A stretch of DNA of 64,000 nucleotides, taken from assembly GCA_947650285.1 (NCBI GenBank), contig CANTFL010001256.1, positions 186,001 to 250,000 of the forward strand, in the 5' to 3' direction. Below the pieces are notes generated by a model that saw only the letters and a program-made list of their open reading frames with translations, was not told the DNA's origin and did no database searches. Made by a program: the position numbers and the translations under genes. Every line of letters begins with the position of its first letter. Positions within the stretch are counted from its first letter, which is position 1. This document shows positions 1-13,427 of the stretch, piece after piece. The stretch is from Hyaloperonospora brassicae (taxonomy: Eukaryota > Oomycota > Peronosporomycetes > Peronosporales > Peronosporaceae).

Positions 1-940
1 TCAGCTCAACCGCTGCTTCATGCACACGATGCGCACGATGATAATATTGTCAAACAGTGGATGTACCGAAGAGACAAACTCTGTCCACACGTGCTGCTTT
101 TGCAATGACAACGCATCAGCGACTAGTGTGCATCAGACCAGCATTAACACAGATCCGTCCACTGTCGCACTCTACTCCCCGTTAGAGCTTGGGTCCTTGT
201 TTTACACATTCCATCCAGCTCTCTCAAGCATCAGTCTGTCTTTGTCGTTTCTGCCGCGCTGCGAAAGAAACAAGACTGTTAGCAACATGATAACATGCCG
301 ACCGCGCGTACAAGAGCAGCTACTCATCGCAGACTTCAAATTTTCTCGAAAGAGCAGTGCTGTAGATTGTCCATGCCAAGTGCGAGGGACTGTGGGCAGA
401 GAAGACCGTAAAAGCGGATTTGATCAGTGTGGCTCAGTGTGCCTATTGAACAAAAACATAAACTAGACGTCTCGGAGCTTCGGCCAGGCATGACTAAATC
501 AAGACGTTGATAGAGATATACCACACAAAGGCATCATTCGAACACCTCGACTACCGTCACCATGCCAAACAAACCCATTACCTAGAGCTGTCTTCAGCAC
601 ATCCGTTCGATCTTGCAACACATGGGCAAGAACAAGTGTTGGTTATCGTTGCGATCGTACGAAAAGCTCGGGCAGAGGAGACGCAGACATCACTGAAAGC
701 GTTGCATGGAGCTGGCTATCTCCATCGCGTTGACGTCCAAGAGCCAGCGGGCGATCAAAAGCTGAGTAACAAAGAAGAACGGAAGAGAGAGGGTGATCAG
801 ATGACGATGAACATGCATGTTTTTCAAGTGCACCGACGAAGACAACAGCAAGCTGAGCGTGAGATTAGACACAAGGCACGCTGACGCACCGGCTTTTGTA
901 TCATGAATACAGCACAGCAAACATGTAGTCCTTCGCCACA
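1..940. other. Intergenic / downstream flank, no gene recognised
   Basis: No open frame here shows a domain or homology I can recognise. The longest plus-strand frames (positions 20-466 and 507-884) have no family signature and overlap equally long frames on the other strand. Part of the interval next to 940 should be the 3' untranslated region of the minus-strand ATPase gene that ends at 941. Confidence 0.4.
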
Positions 941-3107
941 TTACTGCATCATCTTTGCGGTCCTCAGACGGTTGATAGCGGCTGCCAGCTGCACGCAAAG
1001 ACATCAGCAACTCAATGTCGACACTGGGCTATCGACGGACTCGATAGGACGTACCTCAAGCTTCCGCGGCCGAGCGTAGAACCCATACTTTTTGTGGAAA
1101 CCCACTACATCAAGTGAACCTGTGCGGTCGATTTCGCTTTCAAGCATGTCCAAAATCTCCTGCAGGTTCAAAAAGAGGACAGCACACCGAACATGAGTGG
1201 CACTGACACAATCACATGTAGGTGTCTGGTATCGATTCGCACCTTGAGAGTGCGCTTTCCATCCATGAAAGAACGAGCTTTTTGAATGGCGTCAGCAATG
1301 GTGCGAACTTGACTGGGCTCCACAATCTGCTCAACGGCGCTCAGATCCAATTCCACCTTCACGTTGACCAGTACAACACAACAGATCGAGACAGTAGCAC
1401 GTAAGTTACTATCCCATGATCAAGCACGCCCTCGATAAAGACATCACATCGTACCTCGCCGTATTGGATCTTACCCAGTCCGCGCGAAACGACTTTGCCA
1501 TTCACCTCAAAGCCACATTTTTGTGGAATGCGTCCCGTGACACGACCAAACTCGGTATCCTGTTGTACCTCACAATAGTCACTCGCAATCTTTTTGGCCT
1601 CAGCAGTGACATCCCGCGGTTCGTAAGAGTCCATCATAATGACGTGATCGGCGACAGAAAAGTAGTCGCCTGCACCTCCGATGACAAGAATAGACGACAC
1701 TCCACGTTGCGCGTACAGCGCGCGCACCTTTGAAATGAAAGGCGTAATGGGTTCTTTGTTTTTGGCGACCAATTGTTGCATTTTCCTGTCGCGGATCATA
1801 AAGTTGGTCGCACACGTATCTTCGTCAATAAGCAGCGTCGTGGCTCCAACTTCAAGGGCCTCGACTATGTTAGCTGCCTGCGACGTGCTCCCGGACGCGT
1901 CAGCAGTAGAAAAGCGGGTCGTGTCTTGCTTGAACGGCAAGTTGTCGATAAACGCACTAATGTCCGTGCACACGACACTACGGGAGTCTTCGGATCGAAT
2001 CTTCACAGCATTTGGATCCACGACGACGAATTCCCGTCCATCCAACGGCACGTGGTTGTACACACCCACTTCTAGAGCTTTCAGCACTGTGCTTTTGCCG
2101 TGAAACCCGCCACCGACAAGCAGCGTAACACCTCGGGGGATGCCCATGCCCGTAACACGTCCGCAGTGTGGCAGCGTGAACGACCGCCTCATTGACTCGG
2201 GCGACTTGAACAACACAGCAGCGTCCCAGCTCCGCGGCAGGTCCGAGGCGCCCGATTGCCTCGGCAGCACGGCGCCCTCGCGAACAAAGCCCACGAGTCC
2301 TGCTTCGAACAGCATGGACCTCAGCGTCTCCTGGTCTTCCACCGACTGCACGTGAGCCCACAACTTGCGCTCGTCTTGCCTCGCAAACACCAGCGACTGG
2401 TCCACCAGCTGCGGCAACGTCTCGACTACGACCGCGCGCGCCCAGTCGCCACAAATGCGGCGGCCACGCGCGGGCAGGTTGATGCTGAACCGAACTTCGA
2501 CCGCGCCCGTGGGCAGGACGTTGACACTCGTGCGCTCGAGCACGTGCTGCCCGGGCGCGTCGACCGCAATGTCGCCGCCTTTTGCCCCCTGCCACGACGT
2601 GCTCCCAGTCTTTGCATCGGCGCCGCTCGTGCGTGCGCAGCGCGCAAAGACGCGCGTCAAGTAGTCGCACAGCGCGACGGTGCGGGTCTTGGACTGGTAC
2701 AGCGCCGGCGGGAACGCCGCCGAGGCCGGCGCCACTGTCACGTGCGCCCGCGAGGGACTCGCGTACGGGTCGCCCTGCACGTGGTCGAACGCGAGCGCAA
2801 AGCAGAGACCCGCGCGGCTGTCGAACGCGAACCGCGCGCACTTTAGCTCGTGGTACGCGCCGTAGTTTCGGTTGTGGAGCTCGTGGAAGAGGTCGGCGAG
2901 TTGGGGCCACGACGCAGTGGGTACGGGCAGCGGCGCGCGGTCAGCGCAGTGAGATTCTCCTTCGTCGTTGTTGTGGTCGTTGTGGTTGTCGTTGTGGTTG
3001 TCGTTGTGGTTGTGGTTGTTGTCTTCGGGTCGGGGAGCAGGTGCGCGAGTGGTTCGGCCGCGACCGCCACGTCCGTATTTGTGGCGGTAGAAGTCTCCGC
3101 GACCCAT
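941..3107 (-). CDS. ABC-class P-loop ATPase, PF09818 / MRB1590-like, four exons
   Basis: Predicted ATPase of the 'ABC class' family (Pfam PF09818), whose trypanosome member MRB1590 is associated with mitochondrial RNA editing; the role outside kinetoplastids is unknown. The gene model has four exons, 1455-3107, 1243-1356, 1055-1159 and 941-988, with GT-AG introns of 98, 83 and 66 bp, all phase 0, giving 639 residues. The Walker A loop GGGFHGKST is at about residues 332-340, a signature-like SGSTSQ at 406-411, and Walker B LLIDED at 425-430. The last three exons supply the family's C-terminal helical end (VELDLSAVEQIVEPSQ). The N-terminus is basic and RG-rich (GRGGRGR) followed by an Asn/Asp/His repeat at about residues 29-48, which suggests nucleic-acid contact. 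The ATG at 3107 is chosen for its purine at -3 and G at +4; an in-frame ATG at 3164 is a weaker alternative. Function beyond ATP binding is inferred. Confidence 0.85.
2964..3027. repeat. Coding 9-bp minisatellite (GTGGTTGTC/GTTGTGGTT type)
   Basis: A run of near-identical 9-bp units on the plus strand, read on the minus strand as the Asn/Asp/His-rich stretch near the ATPase N-terminus. It keeps the reading frame because the unit is a multiple of three. It probably varies in length between strains. Confidence 0.7.
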
Positions 3108-6100
3108 TTCGAGTGTCGTCGTGTGGTCTGTCGGTTGGAAACGTTTGTGAGGAGCTACAGACATTGAGTGGAGTGGGGAACGCAGGAGGGGGTCGGGGGA
3201 CACGACAGTGGCAATGGGATGACGGCCGGATCGAGTGAGCGCAAAGAGAGTGAACCCAAGTGCGGGTTTATGGTACCGGGAACAGTGTCACTGGTAACGC
3301 ATTTTCAGGCTTCCACTGCTTGTTGCATGCGACCAATTGTTAGGTTTGCAACGTCTGTCGTGAAGGCACGAGCTATGCTGGATCCTGATGTAGCTTTGCA
3401 AGCCGAAATGTGTGCGGACGAGACGCCTTTCCAGCGGCGGCGCTAGAGCGCTGGTGTCAGAGCAAGACACAGATCCGGCGATTTTGCTGGCTCCTTTGTT
3501 AAATGGGTGTACATGGTGTTGTCCCACGATGCATTCGCAACGTGCTTCTTTGCTGCCTGGGTATATAGCATATACATCTCATGAGCTTACTTTGCACCAT
3601 ATGCCTGCGCGTACGTGCAAGCACTTGACGAACGTGGCGTCAATTGATCGACATGTGCATCGTTCCCCCTAGCACAGCAATGGAAGAATATATCTTTGTA
3701 ACCATGCGGTGCCGACTCCTACACGGGTAAGATGCAAATATGCTATTTAACTGGGTCATTCATTGCTTAGACCTTGTGGTTCAATCGAACTTTCTTACGT
3801 CGCACTTTACAGGAACCTTCACAGCTGAGTACAAGATGCCCTGTTCACGCATCGTGATCTAATTGGAGACATGCATTGCATTCATGGACCGAAATATGAG
3901 AGTCTCTGTTATTTCGTCGATCATTGCCTCATTCCTAGGGATCGGCATCCGAGCCGGTACCGTTGCAGCTTTTACCTTGCTCGATGAGTGCACAATTTGC
4001 CACCCTCCTGTGCCTATACGCACAGAGAAGTCAGGTGTCAATGTGCAAAAGCATATCTCCTCGCACTAGCCGCTGCTAAGCGACCGGTCAAGACTTGTCA
4101 GTCGCTATGACAGGCTCACGAGGCAATGTCAACTGCTTTCTGACGCAACGTATCAAAACAGGCTGTTATTCGATCTCGTGGCGAGTGCATTTATCCTAAG
4201 GCAGCCCGCACGTTGTGTCAGGAAATACGACCTTGAGTTCGACAGAGTTACGGTTTAGATAGTTTCCTTTCAAGGGCTCTTTGAATTGAGACGTGGATTT
4301 CTTAATCCGGGGGTTCTCACCGAGGACATTGTCGTCAATGGATGATATGCTGTGACTCATTCGCTCTCAATATATTACATAGCCGATTGAATATGGCCTC
4401 GCAGTTGCCCTCAACGACGAGTAAGCAGATCTACTTGACTTTGTCGCCACGCAGATCTAGCAAGAAAATGCGTTCGCTTCAGCTTTGGCAATTGTACCAT
4501 ATCCGAAGTTGGTCTCACCGGCGCAATTAGATCAAGCATATTAAGATTAAGCAATATCCTCTTTACATCGAAATGCTCAGCGTCTCGGTGGAGACCTGAG
4601 AACATACTTTCTCAAACTCTTCAGGATTGGTTCCCTCGGTATTAGCGCAACCACAGCTAGGTCATCTACAATCGACTCCACAGCTCATCTAGAGTTGCCG
4701 TGTTTGCGCTTTTATAAGCTTACTTAGTCACGAGGAGAGATCTAAACCATTTCCTTCTTCCGGAAGTATGTTTCCCTTGAGGCGAGCACTTGTGCTCAGA
4801 TCCACTCACTTGTTTGACTCGTGGTCCTTCGTAGCTGCCCGTGGATATACACAGCAGCTGAGTTGTTTCACCGTGTGGCTAGCTACGACACAGTTTTTTT
4901 GTGCGGTGGAGATAACGCCATATCACGAGTGAGTCCATCGCAGTAACTATTATAAACTTGCACACAAGCAAGCGGTCTGAGACACTCATTGAAATGACTT
5001 TCTGAATAGCTAGCAGCAGTCATTTTCGCGAATTGATACTACCAGCTATGTAATTTCGCATAGCTTCCGAGCCAGGGTGGTCCAATGTGACATCAAACTT
5101 GTCATAAGCATATAGCGCGACGAATTGTCATTTTATTGCACATTTCCAAAGCGTAGTTGATTCTTACTACAAGTTTCTTCACTACTGCGGGGGGGGCTGT
5201 TGCAAATTACGACGTCACCCTCATGGAAGAGCGTCGCGCTCAACGAGCGTAAGACTATACTCCTTTGTAATCTGTCGTCGTTCAAAGTCAAGCTGACTTT
5301 CTACACAGTCAAAGAAGGCGAGGAGCGACACATCTTTTGATCATGAATGAGACGAAAGCTATCTCATAAACGATGCGTCATACCACAGTACTGGTGTACT
5401 TACTGTAGCATCTGTCACGAGGCCTGTGAGCGACGTTGCTGTATCAGTACTATACTCCGACCAAACTGATCCTGACCGCTTTAGACGATCGGTTAAGCTG
5501 TTGCGAACTCCTAGCAATGTCGAATACACGTCCTTGTCCCTTCTTGGTGGATATACAATCACTCCGCTCAGTGTAATAAAAGACAGGGGATGCCCATGAT
5601 CGTATTGCTCTAAGTCTTGACAGCAATTGCCTCTTGCGATCTTGCAAGAGCTAGATCTAGCGCTCTTGTCACATCAGCTATACACAGAAAGGAACCTTTG
5701 TTGACTTGCACTCGAGTTAGGCGGTAAGGCCTGAGATGGCATGAGCCTACACCACCCTCTTCAATATCTAATTCACCACGTAGATTGCTTGTTCAAGCGT
5801 CCCCAGTTCAGACTGAACAGATGGGCCTCGACGAATTCATCCACAAGACCCTTAATGAACACAGCAATATGTAGGCTCATCAGTAGGATCACACGCAATC
5901 CGAGTACGAGTCGATATTTGTTTTGCGCGTAAGTGTGTAGGATCGTACTCGACAATATTCAGGCCTTGTGGCTCCTAAATTTAACACGTGGCGGCCATAC
6001 CTATCTTCCGAAACGCGCTTGGAGTTGTCATAATATTACCCAAAACGCGCTTGGATTTGTCATACGATCTCAGCCGATATAAGTCGTAAAGAATGAGCCT

Positions 6101-8340
6101 AATGACCGAACTTAGAGCGTTAAGCCGGGTTGCACATGCCAAGTTTCACCTATATCGCATCTTTTCGATGCGACGAGAGTCGATGGCGTTGTCAATCTCG
6201 ACAAATAATCGCAGCAACGTATTTTTGGTGCGGGTTGACCATAGATGAGTCCATATCATCATATCAATGCTGGCTTCAATTCATAGGAAGTCGTGTTGCA
6301 GAATGATTGTGGTCGTCCACGATCAACCAAAATCGACATTCACTCATTACCCGTGCACCGTTTATGTGTCATCATAATTGTAGGTTTATTCGTCTCATAT
6401 GTCGCTCGTTGCATGCAAGATACAAGATCTGAGAAACAGCTGATTCGAGCCGGCAGAGACCTTGCAACATTTCCTTCGCTCAGACACTACTTCTAAATAT
6501 GCTGTACATGTTAAGGACCGACTTATTCGTGTCAGCTCGACACTAAAAGAAACGTAGAACAAAAGGGTGTCAAAAGAACGACCAAACATGTAAATACGAT
6601 GCATGCTGCCGTCATAAAATATGGTCTTGAGGGGCTGCTTTTTGATTAGCAGCTTTGATTTTCGCGAAGAGGCTGGCTGAGCAGCTTCCTTTTACCTCGA
6701 TCTGCTCTTTGGAAATAAACTCGGCAATCCTGGTGTGTTCTTGTCTCTGTTTAAGCAAGCAATGCGGTACAGGTAGCTAGTTGCAGACGTCAAACTGGTT
6801 GTTCGACTTCTCACCATTCGATATCACTTAAATGATATATATCAAGCTGCCATAAGATTTATAAAACTGATATGATTTCTTTTTTTAGTGGACGCGTCCG
6901 TGGTCTTCAGACGGACCACAATTTTATCTACCAGAGTAACGCGTCACTTCCCGCATATTAGAACATAGCACGATATACTTACGGACAAAGTACAGTACGT
7001 ACTTTCCCCCTTCACTTTTGTAGATGATGCCGCAAAAGCTACTGAATGTTATATTGGTTGCACTTTATAAAAACGATCATTACATAGAAGAATATGCGTT
7101 TTTATCGTATTATCTGTTTTATATTCATTTCGATCAATCAACTAACGTTGATTATGTTGACTACCTGCTCGACCAATGTTGCGCCCATGTTGCATATCGT
7201 TGCATGTATAGCTGCTGTTGAACCACTCTTATGACAGAACACATCACACATGACAGCATTGAACCTACACGTCGATAAGCAAGTTGATGTTAAGACCAAT
7301 CTGAAACGGATTATAGTACAGAAGGTATATCGATGCCTGACTTGAACCAACGACTGCGTGAACGTAGGACACTCATGCAACCTTTCGTTCTTACATTTAT
7401 AAAAAGGTCGAAACAGTAATACACTGTTGTAGGGCGATACGGATAAAAAGTGTGCATTGCAAGTGCAATTATATGCATCCGTCTACACGTGTGTATATTT
7501 TCTGCTTTTAAGTAGTACAAGACGTATTGGATAGAAAGTTCGCATCCTAGGAACTGCGCTGTAATCAGTCGGGAAGAATTGATAAAGCCGACCCAAATGT
7601 CATTGGATCGGTACGGGATGACAGAATGTGGAAGCTTCGGGTTTTGGTGCTTATGAGATGCTAGCACCTAACTATCCGACAGTGACGTCCCCCACTTCGT
7701 TGGCTGTTTCCACACGAACGAACTGGTCCACCGCAGCCAGAATTGGATCGAGATGATGATCAATAATTCGCCAGATTGAAGTTACGGTCATATGTCGAAG
7801 ATAGCAAAGAAACTGACATCATGTAAAGATATGCTGCACGGTAAAAAGAGATAAACATACGTTACACATTTTCCTTCTGCTTTTTACTGCATCGGCCTCA
7901 AGTGTCATCCATGAAGAGCTGGCTTTCATCGATAACCGATAATGACATCGGCTCTCAAGTAGTCACGCCGCCAAAACGGTGTCCGCCAAAAAGTAAGATG
8001 ATAAAGTTGTTGGACGCTACACCCATTATCACTTACAGATGCCATGCCGGTGACCCCGGAGAGTAAAGTACTGCTTGCGCACGTATAAGGGTCAAACCGG
8101 ATGCTAAGGTCATATTTATGTGGATGCTTGATGATTATGGAGACCCTTAACATAATCGCAATCGTGTTTTTGATATAGCACCATGAGATTCGATCAATTT
8201 ACTTCGCCATGCACGCGTGAATTGCGATGCGCGAGCCCTGTAGCTGTGGTGCTTGGGATGTAATGCTTTGACGGAGAATACAAAAGTGACTGCATTAGGT
8301 CCTTAGTTCACACGCAAGCTGCTACTCTAAGCCTTCTGGA
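3108..8340. other. Gene-free AT-rich spacer (about 5.2 kb)
   Basis: No recognisable protein gene or RNA gene on either strand. Open frames are all short (under about 120 codons), overlap one another on both strands and have no known motif. The one clear structure is a 22-bp direct repeat near 6011-6064. The GC content visibly drops relative to the flanking genes. Confidence 0.5.
6011..6064. repeat. 22-bp direct repeat, two copies
   Basis: AAACGCGCTTGGAGTTGTCA at 6011 recurs at 6043 with one mismatch over 22 bases, a 32-bp period. No associated gene. It could be a leftover of a short tandem duplication. Confidence 0.6.
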
Positions 8341-8344
8341 TTCC

Positions 8345-11300
8345 ATGCATAATTATTTCTCGATTTCAACTGGGACTAAACTCGATGGATTGCACAACGT
8401 GCTCTTATACGGTCGGTCCGCAACCATTCTGGAGCGGTATTGTACAACGCGCGCCCATACGAAGTCAACCGCAACCATTCTTGGAGCGGGATTGCACACC
8501 GTGCGCGTAAACGACGTCGAAAGTCATTCTGAAACGAGCGCCTTGCGCTACAATGAACCGAGGGAGCTTTACAACCGCGTGACGCTGACGAGGCGACTGC
8601 ATGAGTTCAAGATGGACGTCATTACTGGGAAGGTCAAGCCTCCAGATCGGCCCGACGAGCTGTTGTTTGGGATGCAGGTGATGCAGGAGTCCATGGTTGA
8701 CGCTCGACAGATTTTTATATCGATAAGCCTTCATTTACAGCGGAGTACGACGATATCGCATCAATTGTGGAGAACTTCGCGAGGACGTGAGGATTGCCGA
8801 GGTAAAAAGGGAAGCTCCTGGAGAAATGCGATCAACTTGAGAAGAAGTGAAGTCGGAGCGCGCTTTCAAGTGGAATGAGGGACGGTTCAAAGAATCCAAC
8901 GCAACGGCCGCAACGCAAAATGTTCTCAGAGAAACGTAAATGGACGTAAGGGTAAGCGCTGATAGTGTATCCAAGCACGCCAAATATTGTAATACTGTAA
9001 GAAGCGTAAAGTCACCAAGAAAGACAACACCGTGTAAGCTGCAGGTGGAGTAAGACGGGTTTGACCAGCAAATCGTGATTAGTGCTACGTCACGCGTATT
9101 ACCTCATTGAAGGGATCCCCGTGAGTACATGGTGCTGCACGCAAACCCGAAGGTCATCATCGCGGACGTCATGAGGATGCAAGTGAGTAGAAAAGGGTAG
9201 GTCTAGCTGACTAGGTCGTACGGATGCGGAAGAGAATCATCGAGATTCTTTCCATACAAGACTTCGATATGCGCCTAATGTCGGCTGGAACACTAGCAGA
9301 ACGTGGCATAAAGATGGAGCTTGGGGCACCTTTCTGTGTTAGTTTTAGTGCCAAACGTGCGATTGCCAAAAGCAAGGAAATCGGCAGAGCGTACGTCCTG
9401 GGCTACGATTAAGTACTGGCTCGGTTCGTGGATAACGCCGGGGTCAATATCGAGTGAGAAATGTGGCATGCTCGCATTGGACACTCAAGGACAACAGCTC
9501 ACCAAGACAAAAACTGCTACATACAAGCGGAATGCCGGCGGTGAAGCTGGAATTGAGAAGCTGTGTGTCAGGTGCACAAAATGACATATTGTGGCCGTCA
9601 CAGTCGCTAACGAAGGCATCAAGCGTGTTGAGATTTGTATACACGGGCGTGATCTATCCGACTGATGAATTTGGTCTCGAAGGGCGTAGCAAGATATGTG
9701 TCGACGTATGTGGACGATTTATCGCTGCGGTGGCGATCTTCATGTAACACAAGAGAGAGATAGCTCTTTGAATGGGTGAGCTCAAGGCGTTACACGCATA
9801 TAAGGAGGAAAAATTGAGGTGTCAGCTATCAGGTAACAAACGGAGTTCTCTTGAAAGATGGTCGCTGAAATATGCTTAAATGGTGGTATCATGCATCAGC
9901 GCACGCAGCCGTACAGCCCGCTACAGAATGGTTTTGCGGGTACGATGAGCTGCACGATAATGGAAAAGACTTGAAGATGCTGCAGCGCAAGAGTATGTCT
10001 ACTGATTGGTGGGTCGAAGCAATCTGCGTGGTGGTGTACCTCATCACCGGTTCACTAACTCTTCAATCGGATGCCACGCCATATGAGTAATGATTCAAGC
10101 AGGATATGAAATTATAGCACTTAAGCTTTTCTATGTTTCTCAAGGGCAAGCTAATGTTGGCGACTCCAGAAGGATGAATCCCGACCCACACGGTCTCCAC
10201 TGCGTGTTTCTTGTTGACGCAGAGAACGTTAAAGGGTATTATGTTTTCCAATCAGAGCGTACAAGTGTCAATGTTGCATATTCGATCCGACTTAACGAGC
10301 GTATAGGATTCGGCATCTGCAACGGAATTACGAAAGCAAGTGACTTATACGAACATAACCAAAGAAGGATACGAAACGATCGAGATCGATGAGCAACAGC
10401 AACGTGCTGCAGAGGTTTATGTAAAAGGCATTGAAATCGATGCTCCTGACGTGGAGACTGAGTGGAGCTGAACCGACGCGAGATGGTATTTTTACTAATT
10501 TCTCCCATAATTTCATCACTGCAACTACAGGTTTGGAGCTAGATTCTTTGCATTGTTCTCCTCTTGTGCCCGACAAGGCCATAATAGTGTGTCAAGCGAA
10601 GTCAGAACTACCGCGACGGTAGCATAAACGTGTCTTCTCTCGATTATACCTTTAACGATGACGAAGAATAAGAGAAAGGGAAAAATGAAGGTCCATTGAT
10701 TGCAAACTGTTTCAGGATCGACGAAGAAGGACTAGTTGCTGAAGCAGTGTTGATTTCGCTGCTGATGTTTAGAAGACGAGAGGTGCACCCACCATATATC
10801 AGCAGGCAATAAGCAGAGATGATGGTCTTCAGTGGGTGAAGAAGATGAAACTAGAGTTCAAGACACACGTAAAGAATGGTTATGGACCTCACATCCAAGA
10901 AAAAAAGGTTTGGCCTATCGGACGCAGATGCGTGTTTCCAATGAAGCACAATGAGCGCGGACAAGTGGTACGCTACAGCTCTCGGCTTATTGTGAAAATG
11001 TGAAGAGGAGAAGGTTGGTGTTGCTTCTTATAAGACCTGCTCGCCAGTGGCTTACACGGACTTTACTAGGGTCCAGTTCTCCTTATCGGCCTCGAAGGGA
11101 TCCTGAGTGAACAGCTGGCTGTCATGGAAGCGCCTCACGCTATTACTAGTGCTGAAAACATGATGTGCAAGCTGGACGAATGGATCAACGACACCAGGCA
11201 GATTGCGCGCGCATGGAGCAGGCCGATTCATGCTGTATTTCTGCAAGTGAGATTCAAAGCAGCGGAAAAGGTCAGTTCGTCTACGTCAAGGGTAAGAATG

Positions 11301-12375
11301 GCAATGATGTCTACTTGTGTCCATACATCGACGACATGATCATCGCTGCCAGAAGAGAAAGAAAACACAAGATATGACAGCGACACTCGAGGACTCGTTT
11401 AATAAAAAGGTGTTGAGAAAGGCTGAGTTTCTCTTGGTATGGACACCGATTATGACCGCACGACAGCACGCTGGTAGTTCGATAGACTCGTTACATTGAC
11501 GATGGGATGGACAGGTCCAATCAAAAGGACGCATACGCAGTGGGTAATCGATGTGAATCGAGCGTGGTGTGTATGATATGCAATTGTCAACGACGGATAG
11601 GAAGAGAGAAATAGTGCAGTCGCAGCTGTGCAGGCCTCGATCGGATGTTGATGTACATCACAACATGTACGCGTTCTGAAGTGGTGTCTGTACTCACTCC
11701 TCTAGCGCGTGCTTCGGAATTCTGGTCGTTTGTGTCGGAAGGCTACAATTCGTATACTCTGCTGCCTCAAGACGACAAGGGACTACGGGACCACTTGCGG
11801 TGGCAGTGCCAGACAAGCAAAAACTACAGCATACACGGATGAGGACTGAAGCAGTAGTATCGACGACCGATGCTTTTTCTCGGGCCCAACAATGGTGATA
11901 ATTGGTGGCGCGTTAGCCTTTCTTAAGCTTACATGTCAGCTTACGGCGGCTTTGAGCTCGAAGGAGGCGAAGGAGGCGAAGTAGGTGGCTCAAGTGTATG
12001 TGATTGAGAAGTACTATGCGTCCGTGCGATGCTCAAGGGTCTCGGTCATGAGCAAGCGGGAGCCATGTTGGTCTAGGAATTTATAGAAGGCGAAACGGAC
12101 TTGACATCAATGCTACCTACGATGCCAGGACCAGGCACGTCGACATTTGTCATCACTATTTTCTTCACCAGGGGAAAACGTGGCCCGAGACATCATCGTG
12201 GTGAAGTACGTATCGACAGTGAGCTAGTTGGTAGACATACTGATGAAGGCTCTGTGCATCAAGCGATTCTAGTAGGTGCTGATGGCCAATGGCTTCGGAC
12301 CAACGTGCGTACATCAGCAGCGGTGAGTGGGAGTGTCACCGATAAAGCTGCAGTTGCACCTCTTCGTAGATAGGG
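8345..12375 (+). mobile_element. Decayed Ty1/copia retrotransposon (gag-int-RT-RNase H order)
   Basis: Plus-strand frames in copia order, all broken by stops and frameshifts. (1) 8550-8870 reads as a UBN2/copia-type Gag (RELYNRVTLTRRLHEFKMDV). (2) About 9690 reads YVDD in an integrase-core context. (3) 9900-10090 reads as the integrase C-terminal region (QRKSMSTDWW, AVYLI-like, TPYE). (4) About 10850-11000 reads as the copia linker before reverse transcriptase (RRCVFPMKHNERGQVVRYSS). (5) 11280-11350 carries the RT active-site stretch DVYLCPYIDDM. (6) 11645-11720 reads LMYITTCTR, the region before RNase H, and 12120-12290 reads as the RNase H C-terminus. I could not find matching LTRs at the two ends, so the borders are only those of recognisable coding matter. 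No intact protein can be made. Confidence 0.75.
8418..8519. repeat. 51-bp tandem duplication
   Basis: Two adjacent imperfect copies starting with CCGCAACCATTCT at 8418 and 8469. They lie at the start of the copia Gag-like frame, so this is probably a duplication inside the decaying element. Confidence 0.6.
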
Positions 12376-13427
12376 CACGTCATACACGACAGGATGAACC
12401 TCCACGTCGATCGATGGATTGACGGCGAGAGATTCCTGATAGATGGACGGCTTCGACGGACGAGCTCGTGAGCTAAGGACCCTACATGAAGCACTGCGTC
12501 TTGGTAATTTACGGCACAACAGTTGGTGTTTTGTTGACTGATGTCATGACCTCTATCAGCTGATGCACAGTGGCTTTGTCAACTGCTGCCGCCAAACATA
12601 ACCGTTAAAGGGTATCTTTCATGCATATTACCCGCTGTATCTAAAATTGCTGATTAGTTCCCGCTCATATGATATTCACATGCACTCTCGAATTTCAACG
12701 TAAGGTAATGGAGTCGTCACCTATTGACTCACACACCAAACAATCCTATCTATCTCCCCGTGCTGCCTACTGCTTGTTACTGGTGGTGGTGGTGGTGCTG
12801 CTGAACAAATGGCCATCTTCGTGAGCATCGTCAGTGCCCGATGCACGACAGACAAAATAGCGTGCCGTGATGTATCTCGACGTGACTATCAGATGCGCGT
12901 ACATGCCCACAGACATAGACAGCAGCTGCCGAATCGATTGGCCATGACTTTTCTTGCGTTCAATGACAACAGCTTGGCCCTGCCAGCCTCGCAGTCATAT
13001 GCGATGCGAAAGCTTTTACTATCGACAAATCGGCAACTACAAACAGGCTTCGGTATGGATTGTTTCGATTTACAATTCCTTCATGTGCATCTTCATTCTT
13101 TCTCGCCCTCACCGACCACGACGCTGTTGTCTCCAACGCCCGTGCGAAGACCGTCTCCATGATCGCAACACGTGCGTCACTCCACCCCTACAACTTGCCA
13201 TTTTCCCACAGACCATTTCTCACGCTGCTTCCAGCGCCAACTGCCAGCAAGCGCACATTGTCGTTCGTGTCTACCGCCACTCGCTTGATCGCACGTCCTC
13301 TCGTAAACATCAAGACCCGTGCGGTAGATCTGCCAATGCCTTCACGACGAATCTTGCTGACCTTCTCTACAACGGTCGATCGCGACCTATAAACCCACTC
13401 AATCTCGTACACACGTCGTCGCAACGC
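12376..13427. other. Spacer downstream of proline dehydrogenase
   Basis: No recognisable gene. A short GGT-type microsatellite lies at about 12781-12800. The part next to 13428 should include the 3' untranslated region of the minus-strand proline dehydrogenase. Confidence 0.4.

Noticed and set aside
1978..2910. 310-codon minus-strand frame
   Set aside because: It overlaps the ABC-class ATPase in another frame of the same strand; the ATPase frame has the motifs.
7325..7400. tRNA-like T-arm (GGTTCAAGTC) on the minus strand
   Set aside because: The T stem has a mismatch and two wobbles, and no anticodon stem or acceptor pairing could be built around it.
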